Positions 1 to 5,976 of a DNA stretch of 8,830 nt are shown here, piece after piece. The notes beneath the pieces were generated by a model. The model saw nothing but the letters and a program-made list of their open reading frames with translations, was not told the DNA's origin and made no database searches. Source of the stretch: Cyanobacteria bacterium HKST-UBA02 (lineage in GTDB: Bacteria > Cyanobacteriota > Vampirovibrionia > Obscuribacterales > Obscuribacteraceae); assembly GCA_020431945.1 (NCBI GenBank), contig JAGQHH010000448.1:1-8830 (forward strand). The letters are read 5' to 3'. The position numbers were made by a program, and so were the translations under genes. Position 1 is the stretch's first letter. Each line of letters starts with the position of its first letter.

Positions 1-1016
1 CCGGCAAAACTGCCGCCTTCGCCCTGCCGATTCTCGAATGTCTCGAGATGCACAGCCCCCGAGCCCGGGCTCTGGTACTGACACCGACCCGCGAGCTGGC
101 TCTGCAAGTGGAGAAACAGTTCACTCTCTTCGGCAAGAATCTGGATCTCAATTCTGTCGCTGTATATGGTGGCTCGAGCATGGGCGCCCAGGCGAAAGCC
201 ATCAAAGCCGGAGTGGACGTCATCGTCGCTACCCCGGGGCGCCTTCTGGACTGCGTTCAGCGTAAGATCGCCGACCTCCGGGACATCGAGATCCTGGTCC
301 TGGACGAAGCTGACCGTCTTCTCGATATGGGCTTCATGCCACAGATTCGTAAAATCGTAGAGAAGCTCAGTAAAGAGCGCCAGACCCTGATGTTCTCCGC
401 TACTTTCGACAATCGGGTCGAGAGCCTGGCTCGAACCTTCCTCAATGAGCCTGTGCGTGTCCAGGTCAACTCCGACCAGGTCGAGCCCACCGAGATCGAG
501 CAACGAATCGTCAATGTCAGCGAGTTTCAAAAGGATGACCTGCTGATTCAGTTGATCAGAGAAGAAGAGATGAACTCGGTCCTGGTCTTTACCGGCACCC
601 GCCGGCGTGCTACCTGGGTTACCGATCGTCTTAACGATGCCGGCATCAAAGCCCAGGAGATCCACGGCGACCTCAGCCAGGCTGTCCGGGAAAAAACGCT
701 CGCCGGTTACCGGGAAGGCAAGTTCTCGGTCCTTGTGGCTACGGATGTGGCTGCCCGCGGTCTCGATATCCCCACCATCAGCCATGTGATCAATTACGAC
801 CTGTGTCAGGACCCTGAGGCCTATGTGCACCGGATCGGCCGTACAGGTCGGGCGGGACGCTCCGGCATCGCTATCTCTTTCGTTTCGGAAGAACAGCGCT
901 TTCTCCTGCGCGATATCGAGCAGGTCATGGGCAAAGTTCTCGATCAGGAAGCCGCCGAGCGTCGCAAAGCAATCGCTCAGCGCATGCGTGGCGGACGCCG
1001 CCGCCGGATCATCTGA
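1..1016 (+). CDS. DEAD-box ATP-dependent RNA helicase, RhlE-like (5' end outside window)
   Basis: This protein unwinds or remodels RNA duplexes using ATP, in the cytoplasm. The reading frame is open from base 3, where it already reads GKTAAFALPILE. That is the end of the Walker A/motif I, so only the Q-motif and about the first 40-50 residues are missing. Visible in order: motif Ia PTRELA (84-101), a GG motif, TPGRLLD, DEAD (303-314), SAT (396-404), then the second RecA lobe with VLVFTGTRRR, ATDVAARGLDIP and HRIGRTGRAGR (from 828). This is a complete set of SF2 DEAD-box motifs. The phrase LVLDEADRLLDMGF and the following LLRDIE segment resemble RhlE more than DbpA or SrmB. The C-terminal tail is short and basic (GGRRRRII), without the long RGG or RRM extension of some relatives. 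It ends in TGA. The next gene starts 70 nt downstream. Family assignment is firm; the RhlE subgroup is an inference. Confidence 0.96.
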   Translation, partial: GKTAAFALPILECLEMHSPRARALVLTPTRELALQVEKQFTLFGKNLDLNSVAVYGGSSMGAQAKAIKAGVDVIVATPGRLLDCVQRKIADLRDIEILVLDEADRLLDMGFMPQIRKIVEKLSKERQTLMFSATFDNRVESLARTFLNEPVRVQVNSDQVEPTEIEQRIVNVSEFQKDDLLIQLIREEEMNSVLVFTGTRRRATWVTDRLNDAGIKAQEIHGDLSQAVREKTLAGYREGKFSVLVATDVAARGLDIPTISHVINYDLCQDPEAYVHRIGRTGRAGRSGIAISFVSEEQRFLLRDIEQVMGKVLDQEAAERRKAIAQRMRGGRRRRII

Positions 1017-1085
1017 TCTCCGGATACTCCGTTTGAAGAGTCCCCGCACCCGGGTAACTTAAATTGGTTCTCGAGGTGCACGATC

Positions 1086-1667
1086 ATGAACATACCAAAA
1101 TCGATCGCTTTTTTCGTTTCGATTCTCGCTTTATCGCAGGTTTGTCCGGTATTCGGCAAAGCCAGTGTCGACGCCCGGATAGCCAGGCAGAAGCATCGTA
1201 TCGAGACGGCTTTGAAATCCGGAGCAATTTCCCCGGAGCAGTCTGATGACCTGAAACGCTCGGTCCTCGAAATCGAGGGCAAGGTCAAAGCCTTGCGCAC
1301 CGCCAATGATGGCAAGCTCAAACCCGAGGAGTTGACCGAGATCAAGAGTTCGCTCAATCAGTCGAGCAATATGATTAAATCGGTTGCCGAGTCGGGAACC
1401 CACAAAGCTCAGCCTGGACAGGTTTTGGGACCGGCATGGAAGCAGGGGACCGACGGGGCACAGGACCCGAAGAAACTTATGAAAGGGATGAAACGGGAGA
1501 ATCGCCGCGAACGCCGTCAGGAAAAACAGGCCCTGGAGCAAAAGATGGAGCAGCAACAGCTTCAGTATGAGAAAGAGATGGTGGAGAGTCTCAGCGAGCA
1601 GAAAGAAGATATTCTCAAAGAGAAGCAAGATCTGAAAGATGTCCGCAAGGAGTCCGGCGCCGACTGA
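1086..1667 (+). CDS. Exported coiled-coil protein with charged C-terminal helix
   Basis: No specific function is recognised. Residues 1-24 look like a Sec signal peptide: a basic start (MNIPK), a hydrophobic core (IAFFVSILALSQV) and a likely cleavage near VFG-KAS. Residues 30-102 form a helical unit with the pattern RIxxALKSGAISPEQ...DGKLKPEEL. This resembles the paired helix-turn units with SG-x-(L/I)-(T/S)-P-x-E and DG-x-L-x-x-E turns found in many small periplasmic proteins. The second turn looks like a degenerate EF-hand loop (D75, G76, L78, E82) that lacks the first two acidic ligands. Residues 128-190 are an uninterrupted Lys/Glu/Gln/Arg-rich coiled coil. The start is supported by GAGGTG (1073-1078), 7 nt before ATG. 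The 62-aa gene follows after 49 nt on the same strand, so the two may be co-transcribed. An envelope or periplasmic structural role is inferred. Confidence 0.82.
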   Translation: MNIPKSIAFFVSILALSQVCPVFGKASVDARIARQKHRIETALKSGAISPEQSDDLKRSVLEIEGKVKALRTANDGKLKPEELTEIKSSLNQSSNMIKSVAESGTHKAQPGQVLGPAWKQGTDGAQDPKKLMKGMKRENRRERRQEKQALEQKMEQQQLQYEKEMVESLSEQKEDILKEKQDLKDVRKESGAD

Positions 1668-1716
1668 CCGGCAAGCGTGCTATTAAAAAGAGGATGACTG
1701 TTTTCTCGGAGGCGTT

Positions 1717-1905
1717 ATGAATCAGGATCAACTGGAGACGGACCTTGCCAGGCTTGCGGAGTCCGTGGCGAGAATCATCCAGAAGCTCGAGGCGGAAAGA
1801 GAGCAGGAGCGGTCTCCTGATCTCGGCTCGATTATCGAATCCCTGGCGGTGCTTCGCAAGGACATTGTCCAGGCAGGGTCTCACCAGGGTCTCTCGGTCG
1901 GCTGA
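1717..1905 (+). CDS. Small acidic helical protein (62 aa), unknown function
   Basis: I do not recognise this protein. It is short and almost entirely predicted helix. The first half (LETDLARLAESVARIIQKL) shows a heptad-like spacing of Leu, Val and Ile, followed by a charged EAEREQER linker and a second amphipathic helix (SIIESLAVLRKDIV). The overall shape suggests a helical hairpin that dimerises or binds a partner. There is no signal peptide or membrane segment. A strong Shine-Dalgarno GGAGG (1708-1712) lies 4 nt before the ATG, which is the main reason to accept such a short ORF. It lies 49 nt after the exported coiled-coil gene with no terminator between them, and it converges on the TPR gene with a 15-nt gap. 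The gene call is fairly safe; the function is unknown. Confidence 0.7.
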   Translation: MNQDQLETDLARLAESVARIIQKLEAEREQERSPDLGSIIESLAVLRKDIVQAGSHQGLSVG

Positions 1906-1920
1906 CCATCGAACGCCAGT

Positions 1921-2907
1921 CTAGAATCGCTCGAGCCGGGGCTCAGGCGGCTCGATGTCCCGGGTGGGATTCTCGAACACATGGGCGGCTCCCGCCCGGT
2001 AGAGGGCGCCGGCGGTCTCCTTTCTCAAAAGCAGGGCCGCCATGCGGTCGTCATAACCGCAGAGGCGAAGCCAGCGGCATTCGTCTTCGTTCGATGCCAG
2101 CTTGTAATTGACCAGGTGGATGAGATCCTCTTCCGGCGTATAGCTCTCGAGCTTCGCACAGAGCGAGCCATTTTCGTCTCTTTCCATGACCAGGGCGGGG
2201 ACACCTTCGATTTCCATCAGATCTTCCGGAGCGAACATGGGGAAGCCCATGCATTCATTCATGGATTCGATCAAACCGGCAAGAGAGACTTCCTCGTCCC
2301 AGGGTGTAAGGACGCAACTATCGGCTTTGCGCCTGCTCTCGTCCCGGTAGTATTCGTAAAAGAGATCGAAAGGGTTGATCCCCTCCAGATCTCCCTGATC
2401 GGCTTTGCCCATCTCTACCAGCACTGCGGCGATTCGCTTGATCTCCCGGGCGTCGAGACCCTTTAGGAGCCCCCATTTCTGGAAAGCTTTCACCAGCGGT
2501 TTCAGATCGAGATCATCGCCCCTGGGACCGCTCAAGCAGGATGCCACAGGCTCGTCCACGAGCCCTTTCGCGAAACGCAGGCGGCTGGTCGCTTCCTGGG
2601 AGCGGCCTGCACGGTTGAGGGCTTCGCCCAGGTCGTATTTGATCTGGGTCAGATAGCTGTGCCCTGGGTCCGACTCTTCGATGATTTTCTCGGCAGTGGC
2701 GAAAAGCTCGATAGGCTCATCTATTTGATCGCCGCTGTCAATCAGGCACTTGCCGAGAAAATAGTAGATCTGTCCGATGTCGACCTGGGGAGCTTCTCCA
2801 TCGGCTTCGATGCGATGGACGCTTTCGCGCCACAAGCGGGTGGCTTCATCCAGGTTGCCGTCCATAAAAGCGGTCATGGCCTGGCTGCTCAAGGTTTTCC
2901 ACGACAT
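1921..2907 (-). CDS. TPR-like repeat protein of unknown function
   Basis: This 328-aa cytoplasmic protein has an N-terminal helical-repeat region (about residues 1-115) with tetratricopeptide-like units. The first reads AMTAFMDGNLDEATRLWRES. The second contains IYYFLGKCLIDSGD followed by PIELFATAEKIIEES. The third contains IKYDLGEALNRAGRSQEAT. Small residues at helix-packing positions and the G-x-x-x-x-A spacing fit TPR, a protein-protein interaction fold. The rest (about 120-328) is acidic, has no family I can name, and contains several Trp/Tyr and Cys residues. There is no signal peptide. The start is well supported: AAGGAG (complement of 2915-2920) sits 7 nt upstream of ATG, and it is the first Met of the frame. 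It ends in TAG, 15 nt from the convergent 62-aa gene. Its upstream region is shared divergently with the dioxygenase gene. Confidence 0.85.
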   Translation of the reverse strand: MSWKTLSSQAMTAFMDGNLDEATRLWRESVHRIEADGEAPQVDIGQIYYFLGKCLIDSGDQIDEPIELFATAEKIIEESDPGHSYLTQIKYDLGEALNRAGRSQEATSRLRFAKGLVDEPVASCLSGPRGDDLDLKPLVKAFQKWGLLKGLDAREIKRIAAVLVEMGKADQGDLEGINPFDLFYEYYRDESRRKADSCVLTPWDEEVSLAGLIESMNECMGFPMFAPEDLMEIEGVPALVMERDENGSLCAKLESYTPEEDLIHLVNYKLASNEDECRWLRLCGYDDRMAALLLRKETAGALYRAGAAHVFENPTRDIEPPEPRLERF

Positions 2908-2932
2908 GGCAGTTCTCCTTAAACGCGCAGAC

Positions 2933-2938
2933 TATAAT
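2933..2938 (+). promoter_or_regulatory. Candidate -10 element for the dioxygenase gene
   Basis: A perfect TATAAT lies in the 145-nt divergent gap between the TPR gene and the dioxygenase gene. Initiation about 7 nt downstream would give a leader of roughly 105-110 nt before the dioxygenase start. No convincing -35 hexamer lies 16-18 nt upstream; the bases there are CAGTTC. The promoter may therefore depend on an activator, or the match may be chance. On the opposite strand the same AT-rich patch offers TATAGT, which could serve the TPR gene. Confidence 0.35.
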
Positions 2939-2945
2939 TTAAGCT

Positions 2946-2970
2946 CTCATGAGTGACCTTTCTGTGACAG
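2946..2970. promoter_or_regulatory. Palindromes and GTGAC repeat in divergent promoter region (possible operator)
   Basis: Directly downstream of the candidate -10 there is a perfect 8-bp palindrome, CTCATGAG (2946-2953). It overlaps a GTGAC direct repeat (2953-2957 and 2964-2968, period 11). The second copy sits inside the inverted repeat CTGTgACAG (2962-2970). An 11-bp period places the repeats about one helical turn apart, as in many operator sites. The elements are short, so chance is a real possibility, and no regulator is encoded in the window. Confidence 0.25.
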
Positions 2971-3052
2971 TCGATAGTGAAATCAGGGTTTCGGGATTTT
3001 TTGGTTTTTCAAGAGCTGCCACTACAGGCGATACCGGAGTCGAGCTCGGTTG

Positions 3053-3748
3053 ATGAATCGCTTAACAGTTAACGGATTTGTCCATCTGCCGTCACTGGTG
3101 GACGAACGGCAACTGGCGGTTCTCGGGGCCGCCGTGGAGAAGGTCCGCACAAAAGAGCGTCGGGCCGGCTTGAGAAATCTCCTCAGTGGCTGCCCCGAGG
3201 TCCGGGAGTTCGCTTTGTCTCCGACTCTTATGTCAATTGTCCGGGATGTGCTTGGCGATAGCGCCACACTTTTACCGGTACGGGCCATACTCTTCGACAA
3301 AACCCCCGATGCGAACTGGTATGTCACCTGGCATCAGGACCTGAGCATTCCGGTTCAAGAGCGTCCGGCTGATGCGAGCACGGATCTGAAAGGCTACGGT
3401 CCCTGGTCCGAGAAAGACGGGGTCGTGCATGTTCAACCTCCACGAGCTGTTCTGGAAGCCATGGTGAGCCTGCGGATCCATCTCGATCCATGTCCCGAGA
3501 GCAACGGGGCAATCCGATTCGTGGCAGGCTCGCACCGATCCGGCATCCTCGATCAAGATACTATCGGTGCTCTCAGGGACAGGAAGGAGTGGAGCACGGT
3601 GCCTGCTTCCCCTGGAGATGTCATAGTCATGAGACCCCTGGTGCTCCACAGCTCTTCGCAATCCGAATCGCCGGAGCACAGAAGGGTCTTGCATATCGAG
3701 TATGCGGGCTGCGAGCTTCCGCCCCCTTTGCGCTTTCGGCAGGCGTGA
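3053..3748 (+). CDS. Phytanoyl-CoA dioxygenase (PhyH) family Fe(II)/2-oxoglutarate oxygenase
   Basis: Members of this family hydroxylate or otherwise oxidise small molecules using Fe(II), O2 and 2-oxoglutarate; the substrate cannot be read from the sequence. The facial triad is visible as H94-x-D96 in WHQD and the distal H199 in VLHSSS. The 2-oxoglutarate-binding Arg follows in HRRVLHIEY (R210/R211). The central LRIHLDPCPESNGAIRFVAG and GSHRSG segment is the typical PhyH double-stranded beta-helix core. Length (231 aa) is slightly short for the family. There is no signal peptide. TTG at 3050 immediately precedes ATG at 3053 in frame. GGAG (3036-3039) is 10 nt from TTG and 13 nt from ATG, so either may be used; I chose ATG. 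A stop at 2978-2980 closes the frame upstream. The gene stands alone, with no biosynthetic partners nearby to suggest a substrate. Confidence 0.9.
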   Translation: MNRLTVNGFVHLPSLVDERQLAVLGAAVEKVRTKERRAGLRNLLSGCPEVREFALSPTLMSIVRDVLGDSATLLPVRAILFDKTPDANWYVTWHQDLSIPVQERPADASTDLKGYGPWSEKDGVVHVQPPRAVLEAMVSLRIHLDPCPESNGAIRFVAGSHRSGILDQDTIGALRDRKEWSTVPASPGDVIVMRPLVLHSSSQSESPEHRRVLHIEYAGCELPPPLRFRQA

Positions 3749-3753
3749 TCGTT

Positions 3754-3759
3754 TATAAT
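3754..3759 (+). promoter_or_regulatory. Candidate -10 element for the Gln/Gly-rich exported protein gene
   Basis: A perfect TATAAT begins 6 nt after the dioxygenase stop codon and 35 nt before the next ATG. A start near 3766 would leave a leader of about 28 nt containing the AGGAG ribosome site (3781-3785). The best -35-like string, TTGCGC (3728-3733), matches only half of the consensus, and its 20-nt spacer is too long. The -10 placement is attractive but the promoter is unproven. Confidence 0.4.
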
Positions 3760-3793
3760 CTGCCTTATCGAATTCGGTACAGGAGCGATACTC

Positions 3794-4036
3794 ATGCGAT
3801 ACGCAAGAACGCTTGCCGCCTGTCTGGCTGCGGCAGTGATGATCCAGGTAGGCTGCGGACTTTTCCAGGGCGTTCGTGCTCAGGGCTCAGACAACGGATC
3901 AGGCCAGCCCGATGTTGCCGAGGTGACGCTCCATGTGCAGCCGGGTCCCAACGGCGGTCAACTCGTCCTCACTCCCAAGGGCATGCTCGTGCCTCTGCCG
4001 GGAGCCGGAGTGAACGGGAATGTCGTGCAGATTTAG
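3794..4036 (+). CDS. N-terminal part of exported Gln/Gly-rich protein, ended by in-frame TAG
   Basis: This is an 80-aa ORF with a clear start: AGGAG (3781-3785) lies 8 nt before ATG. Residues 1-30 form a signal peptide with basic MRYAR, hydrophobic LAACLAAAVMIQV and likely cleavage after VRAQ. The VGC at residues 19-21 is lipobox-like, but the -3 position is Gln, so lipoprotein processing is doubtful. The mature part (VAEVTLHVQPGPNGGQLVLTP onward) looks like a short beta-rich domain. It stops at TAG (4034-4036), and the following ORF starts with the very next codon in the same frame. The two ORFs most likely represent one gene of about 373 codons broken by a nonsense codon, probably CAG to TAG. 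Alternatives are readthrough, stop-start reinitiation or a base-call error. Alone, this piece would be a small exported protein. Confidence 0.75.
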   Translation: MRYARTLAACLAAAVMIQVGCGLFQGVRAQGSDNGSGQPDVAEVTLHVQPGPNGGQLVLTPKGMLVPLPGAGVNGNVVQI

Positions 4037-4915
4037 ATGGGATCAGGCGGTGGTTACTGGTACGTGGATCGCAACGGGCAGAACGAGGATCTCACGCAAG
4101 CGGTCAACTTCTACAGGCAGCGCATGGGTCAGGCACAAGGTCAGATGCCTCAAGCCACTCCTCCCCAGTATGCCCCTTATCCCCAGCAGCAGAACATCAC
4201 CCAGACCACCGGAAGCAGCGGCTCCGGTACCGGAACCGCCGTGGCTTCGGCCGCAGCTGCCGGTCTGGGCGCCATGGCCGGCGCTGCCATGACAGGGCTC
4301 TATTACAACAATGTTCCTTACGGGACCCCCATGTATTACGGATCCGGGGGACGGCCCTACTACTACGAGAACGGTCATGGCGTTTTCGTCAATCAGGACG
4401 GCGATCTGAACACCCAGAACATCTATGCCGCCAACCAGTATCACAACAACAAGGAAGCGCAGCAGCGTTCGCAGACGGCGAGTTTCATGCAGAGCCAGCA
4501 GCAGGCGAGACTGGACCAGCGCAGCCAGACGATGAGCAACTATCAGGCCAACCAGGCGAGCCAGGCAGCGGCTGCTGCGCCCCAGGGTCGTGGTCAGGCT
4601 TTCGCTCAGAACCATCAGAGCTATCAGCAGCAGCAACAGTGGTATCAGAATCAGAAAAAGGAGAATACCCAGCACTTCCAGAACTGGCAGAGCTCCGGCA
4701 ATTCGGTCAATCCTTTCGTTCGGGAAGGGAGCGGTTTCTCGAACCAGGTGGCTGCCGATGAGGGCAGGGGCGGTCGATTCGGCAACCGGGGCAATTCCGG
4801 CGAAGGCGGTCTGAGAGGTCGCTTCGGAGGCAGTGGTAGCGCTGCCGGCGGTCTCGAGAATGCTCGCTCCGGCAATCGCGGCGGTGGTGGCTTCAGAGGC
4901 AGACGAGGCCGTTAG
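4037..4915 (+). CDS. C-terminal part of exported Gln/Asn/Gly-rich protein with RGG-rich tail
   Basis: This 292-aa frame directly continues the preceding ORF after one TAG. The first residues, GGGYWYVDRNGQNEDL (3-19), look like the interior of a domain rather than a natural N-terminus. There is no signal peptide and no properly spaced ribosome site; the nearest purine run, GGGA (4016-4019), is 17 nt away. Residues 67-88 are Ala/Gly-rich and could pack like a glycine zipper. Residues 89-112 are Tyr/Gly/Pro-rich. Residues 118-225 are strongly Gln/Asn-rich, including YQQQQQWYQNQ. Residues 243-292 form an Arg/Gly tail with GRGGRFG, RGGGGFRG and GRRGR. The composition resembles prion-like plus RGG low-complexity proteins. 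The upstream signal peptide argues that the full protein acts outside the cytoplasm, perhaps on the surface. If the stop is real and not bypassed, this part is probably untranslated or left in the cytosol. Confidence 0.7.
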   Translation: MGSGGGYWYVDRNGQNEDLTQAVNFYRQRMGQAQGQMPQATPPQYAPYPQQQNITQTTGSSGSGTGTAVASAAAAGLGAMAGAAMTGLYYNNVPYGTPMYYGSGGRPYYYENGHGVFVNQDGDLNTQNIYAANQYHNNKEAQQRSQTASFMQSQQQARLDQRSQTMSNYQANQASQAAAAAPQGRGQAFAQNHQSYQQQQQWYQNQKKENTQHFQNWQSSGNSVNPFVREGSGFSNQVAADEGRGGRFGNRGNSGEGGLRGRFGGSGSAAGGLENARSGNRGGGGFRGRRGR

Positions 4916-4935
4916 CCTCTCTGCTCAGGCAAGTC

Positions 4936-5040
4936 CTATTTGTTGCGTTGTTTCTTTTCTTGCTTGGCGGCTTTTTTCTCTTTGTCCGTCTTGGTGGGTT
5001 TTTTCTTGACTTCTTTCTTCTGTTTGATTTCTTTGCCCAT
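4936..5040 (-). CDS. Lysine-rich mini-protein (34 aa)
   Basis: On the minus strand, ATG (complement of 5038-5040) opens a 34-codon frame ending in TAG (complement of 4936-4938). It starts MGKEIKQKKEVKKK and ends KQRNK, with 15 lysines, one Arg and only four Glu, so it is strongly basic. It has no hydrophobic segment and would be disordered or helical. The composition fits a nucleic-acid- or ribosome-associated basic peptide, but this is only an inference. Supporting a real gene: it nearly fills a gap that otherwise has no coding, and a promoter-like TTGTTC-18-TATACT lies upstream at a sensible distance. Against: the nearest purine-rich site (GAGG) is 13 nt before ATG, and A-rich low-complexity DNA can give such an ORF by chance. 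It converges on the Gln/Gly-rich gene with a 20-nt gap. Confidence 0.5.
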   Translation of the reverse strand: MGKEIKQKKEVKKKPTKTDKEKKAAKQEKKQRNK

Positions 5041-5085
5041 GGATATGATTAAGCCTCGGTGGTGATTGGAGAGTCTAACGATCTG

Positions 5086-5115
5086 AGTATAGGGCTATCC
5101 CGGCTACCTGAACAA
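5086..5115 (-). promoter_or_regulatory. Candidate sigma-70-type promoter for the lysine-rich mini-gene
   Basis: Read on the minus strand, TTGTTC (complement of 5110-5115) is followed after 18 nt by TATACT (complement of 5086-5091). The -10 matches the consensus at five of six positions; the -35 matches only TTG. Transcription would begin near 5079 and leave a leader of about 40 nt before the ATG at 5040. The rest of the 5041-5160 gap also carries the upstream region of the DUF4241-like gene, for which I see no clear promoter. Confidence 0.35.
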
Positions 5116-5160
5116 GAGTTGTTTTAGCGAGAGGTAAACGACCTGGACATAGTTCTGAGA

Positions 5161-5964
5161 TTGCTATCCGGAATCGGTGGCGCCATCCTTTTTTTTGCTC
5201 TGGTCATTGCGGTCCTGATCGGTGTTGGCTGGCTATTCGAGCTGAGACGGAGACGACTTGAGGACCGCTCGGGTTTCGGGGCTTTTATCGATGGCGGCGC
5301 AAAAATGTCCCATGCGAGCTTGCTTTCCGGGTTCGAGGGAAAACCTCCGCAAGCGGACGTGACTGTTAGAGTCGTGGAGATGGGCAGGCTGAACGTCGAA
5401 AGCGGAGAGATCTATGTTTTCGATCCCTCCTTTTTCGACGCCCCGGATCTCCAGCCCTTCGACGAGCTGATTTCAACAGGAGAGCTCAGAGTCGAGGCTC
5501 TTATCATCGAAAGGGATGGTGATCAAAGAGTGGCATCGGTGCGGGTCATTGCCGATGACTGCCCGGCGGATCATATCGAGCCTGCCTGGACGGCCCGGGA
5601 CAGGATCAACTGTCGCAAGCAGAGATCTCTTCCCGGCGCAGGCGTGGATTCGGCCACCCTGGGGCTTTTCACTGCCGAGTCCCTGGCCGGTATCAGAGCT
5701 GCCGGAAAGGACATCACGAACTATCTGCCCGGTTTAGAAGACCCTTCCATCAACCCTTATCTGACCGGTAGACCGGAAGATCTATTCGGTGAGTTCGGTT
5801 TTGCCAACGGCAGCAACTGTTTCACATTTCTCTCCGGAATCGGAGATGGGCTCTATCCCTGCTATTTCACCAAGACCAGAGAGGGAGCCATAACCGGCTT
5901 GCTGGTCGATTGCTGCTTCTTCGACGAGCCCGAGCGCATTGGTTTTGCTCAGCCCGGCGGCTGA
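5161..5964 (+). CDS. Membrane-anchored DUF4241-like protein
   Basis: This 267-aa protein has one N-terminal membrane segment (residues 5-26, IGGAILFFALVIAVLIGVGW) followed by basic LRRRRLE. That predicts an N-out/C-in anchor with a cytoplasmic body. The body matches DUF4241 in layout: an early strand region (ADVTVRVVEMGRLNVESGEI), an arginine-to-GVD segment (PGAGVDSATLGLF, residues 158-170), and the characteristic late block FLSGIGDGLYPCYFTKTREG then ITGLLVDC (223-251). The function of the domain is not established. The start is uncertain. TTG at 5161 has no ribosome site close by. An AGAGG-like site (5130-5134) lies 8 nt before an in-frame CTG at 5143, which would add six residues (LDIVLR) before the anchor. 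A TAG at 5125-5127 limits any further extension. The gene ends in TGA, 12 nt from the convergent antiporter. Confidence 0.75.
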   Translation: MLSGIGGAILFFALVIAVLIGVGWLFELRRRRLEDRSGFGAFIDGGAKMSHASLLSGFEGKPPQADVTVRVVEMGRLNVESGEIYVFDPSFFDAPDLQPFDELISTGELRVEALIIERDGDQRVASVRVIADDCPADHIEPAWTARDRINCRKQRSLPGAGVDSATLGLFTAESLAGIRAAGKDITNYLPGLEDPSINPYLTGRPEDLFGEFGFANGSNCFTFLSGIGDGLYPCYFTKTREGAITGLLVDCCFFDEPERIGFAQPGG

Positions 5965-5976
5965 TCGAGTGGAATC

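Noticed and set aside
1017..1085. Promoter before the exported coiled-coil gene (TTGAAG at 1033, TAACTT at 1055)
   Set aside because: The spacer and -10 match are too weak to separate from chance.
1131..1628. 165-aa Leu/Phe-rich minus-strand ORF
   Set aside because: It is the antisense of the Lys/Glu/Gln-rich coiled-coil gene, which has a signal peptide and ribosome site; no start signal supports the antisense frame.
1981..2466. 161-aa plus-strand ORF inside the TPR gene
   Set aside because: It is antisense to a gene with good start signals and has no ribosome site or domain of its own.
4034..4036. Genome-wide TAG reassignment (for example to Gln)
   Set aside because: At least five other genes in the window end at TAG in positions that match normal protein ends, including pyrG.
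4043..4675. 210-aa Leu-rich minus-strand ORF that looks membrane-like
   Set aside because: It is antisense to the Gln-rich region; CAG codons read backwards as CTG (Leu), which creates false hydrophobicity.
3490..4761. 423-codon open frame on the + strand overlapping the dioxygenase and the Gln/Gly-rich gene
   Set aside because: It crosses two well-supported genes in another frame, and its translation is Arg/Ser/Gly/His-rich without any domain. It is a shadow made by codon bias.
4905..4919. GAGGC-5-GCCTC hairpin as terminator of the Gln/Gly-rich gene
   Set aside because: The stem is only 5 bp, overlaps the stop codon, and has no T-run on either strand.
4941..5032. T-rich tract after the Gln/Gly-rich gene as a terminator or regulatory pyrimidine tract
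   Set aside because: The T-richness is better explained as the antisense of Lys codons in the minus-strand mini-gene, and no hairpin precedes it.
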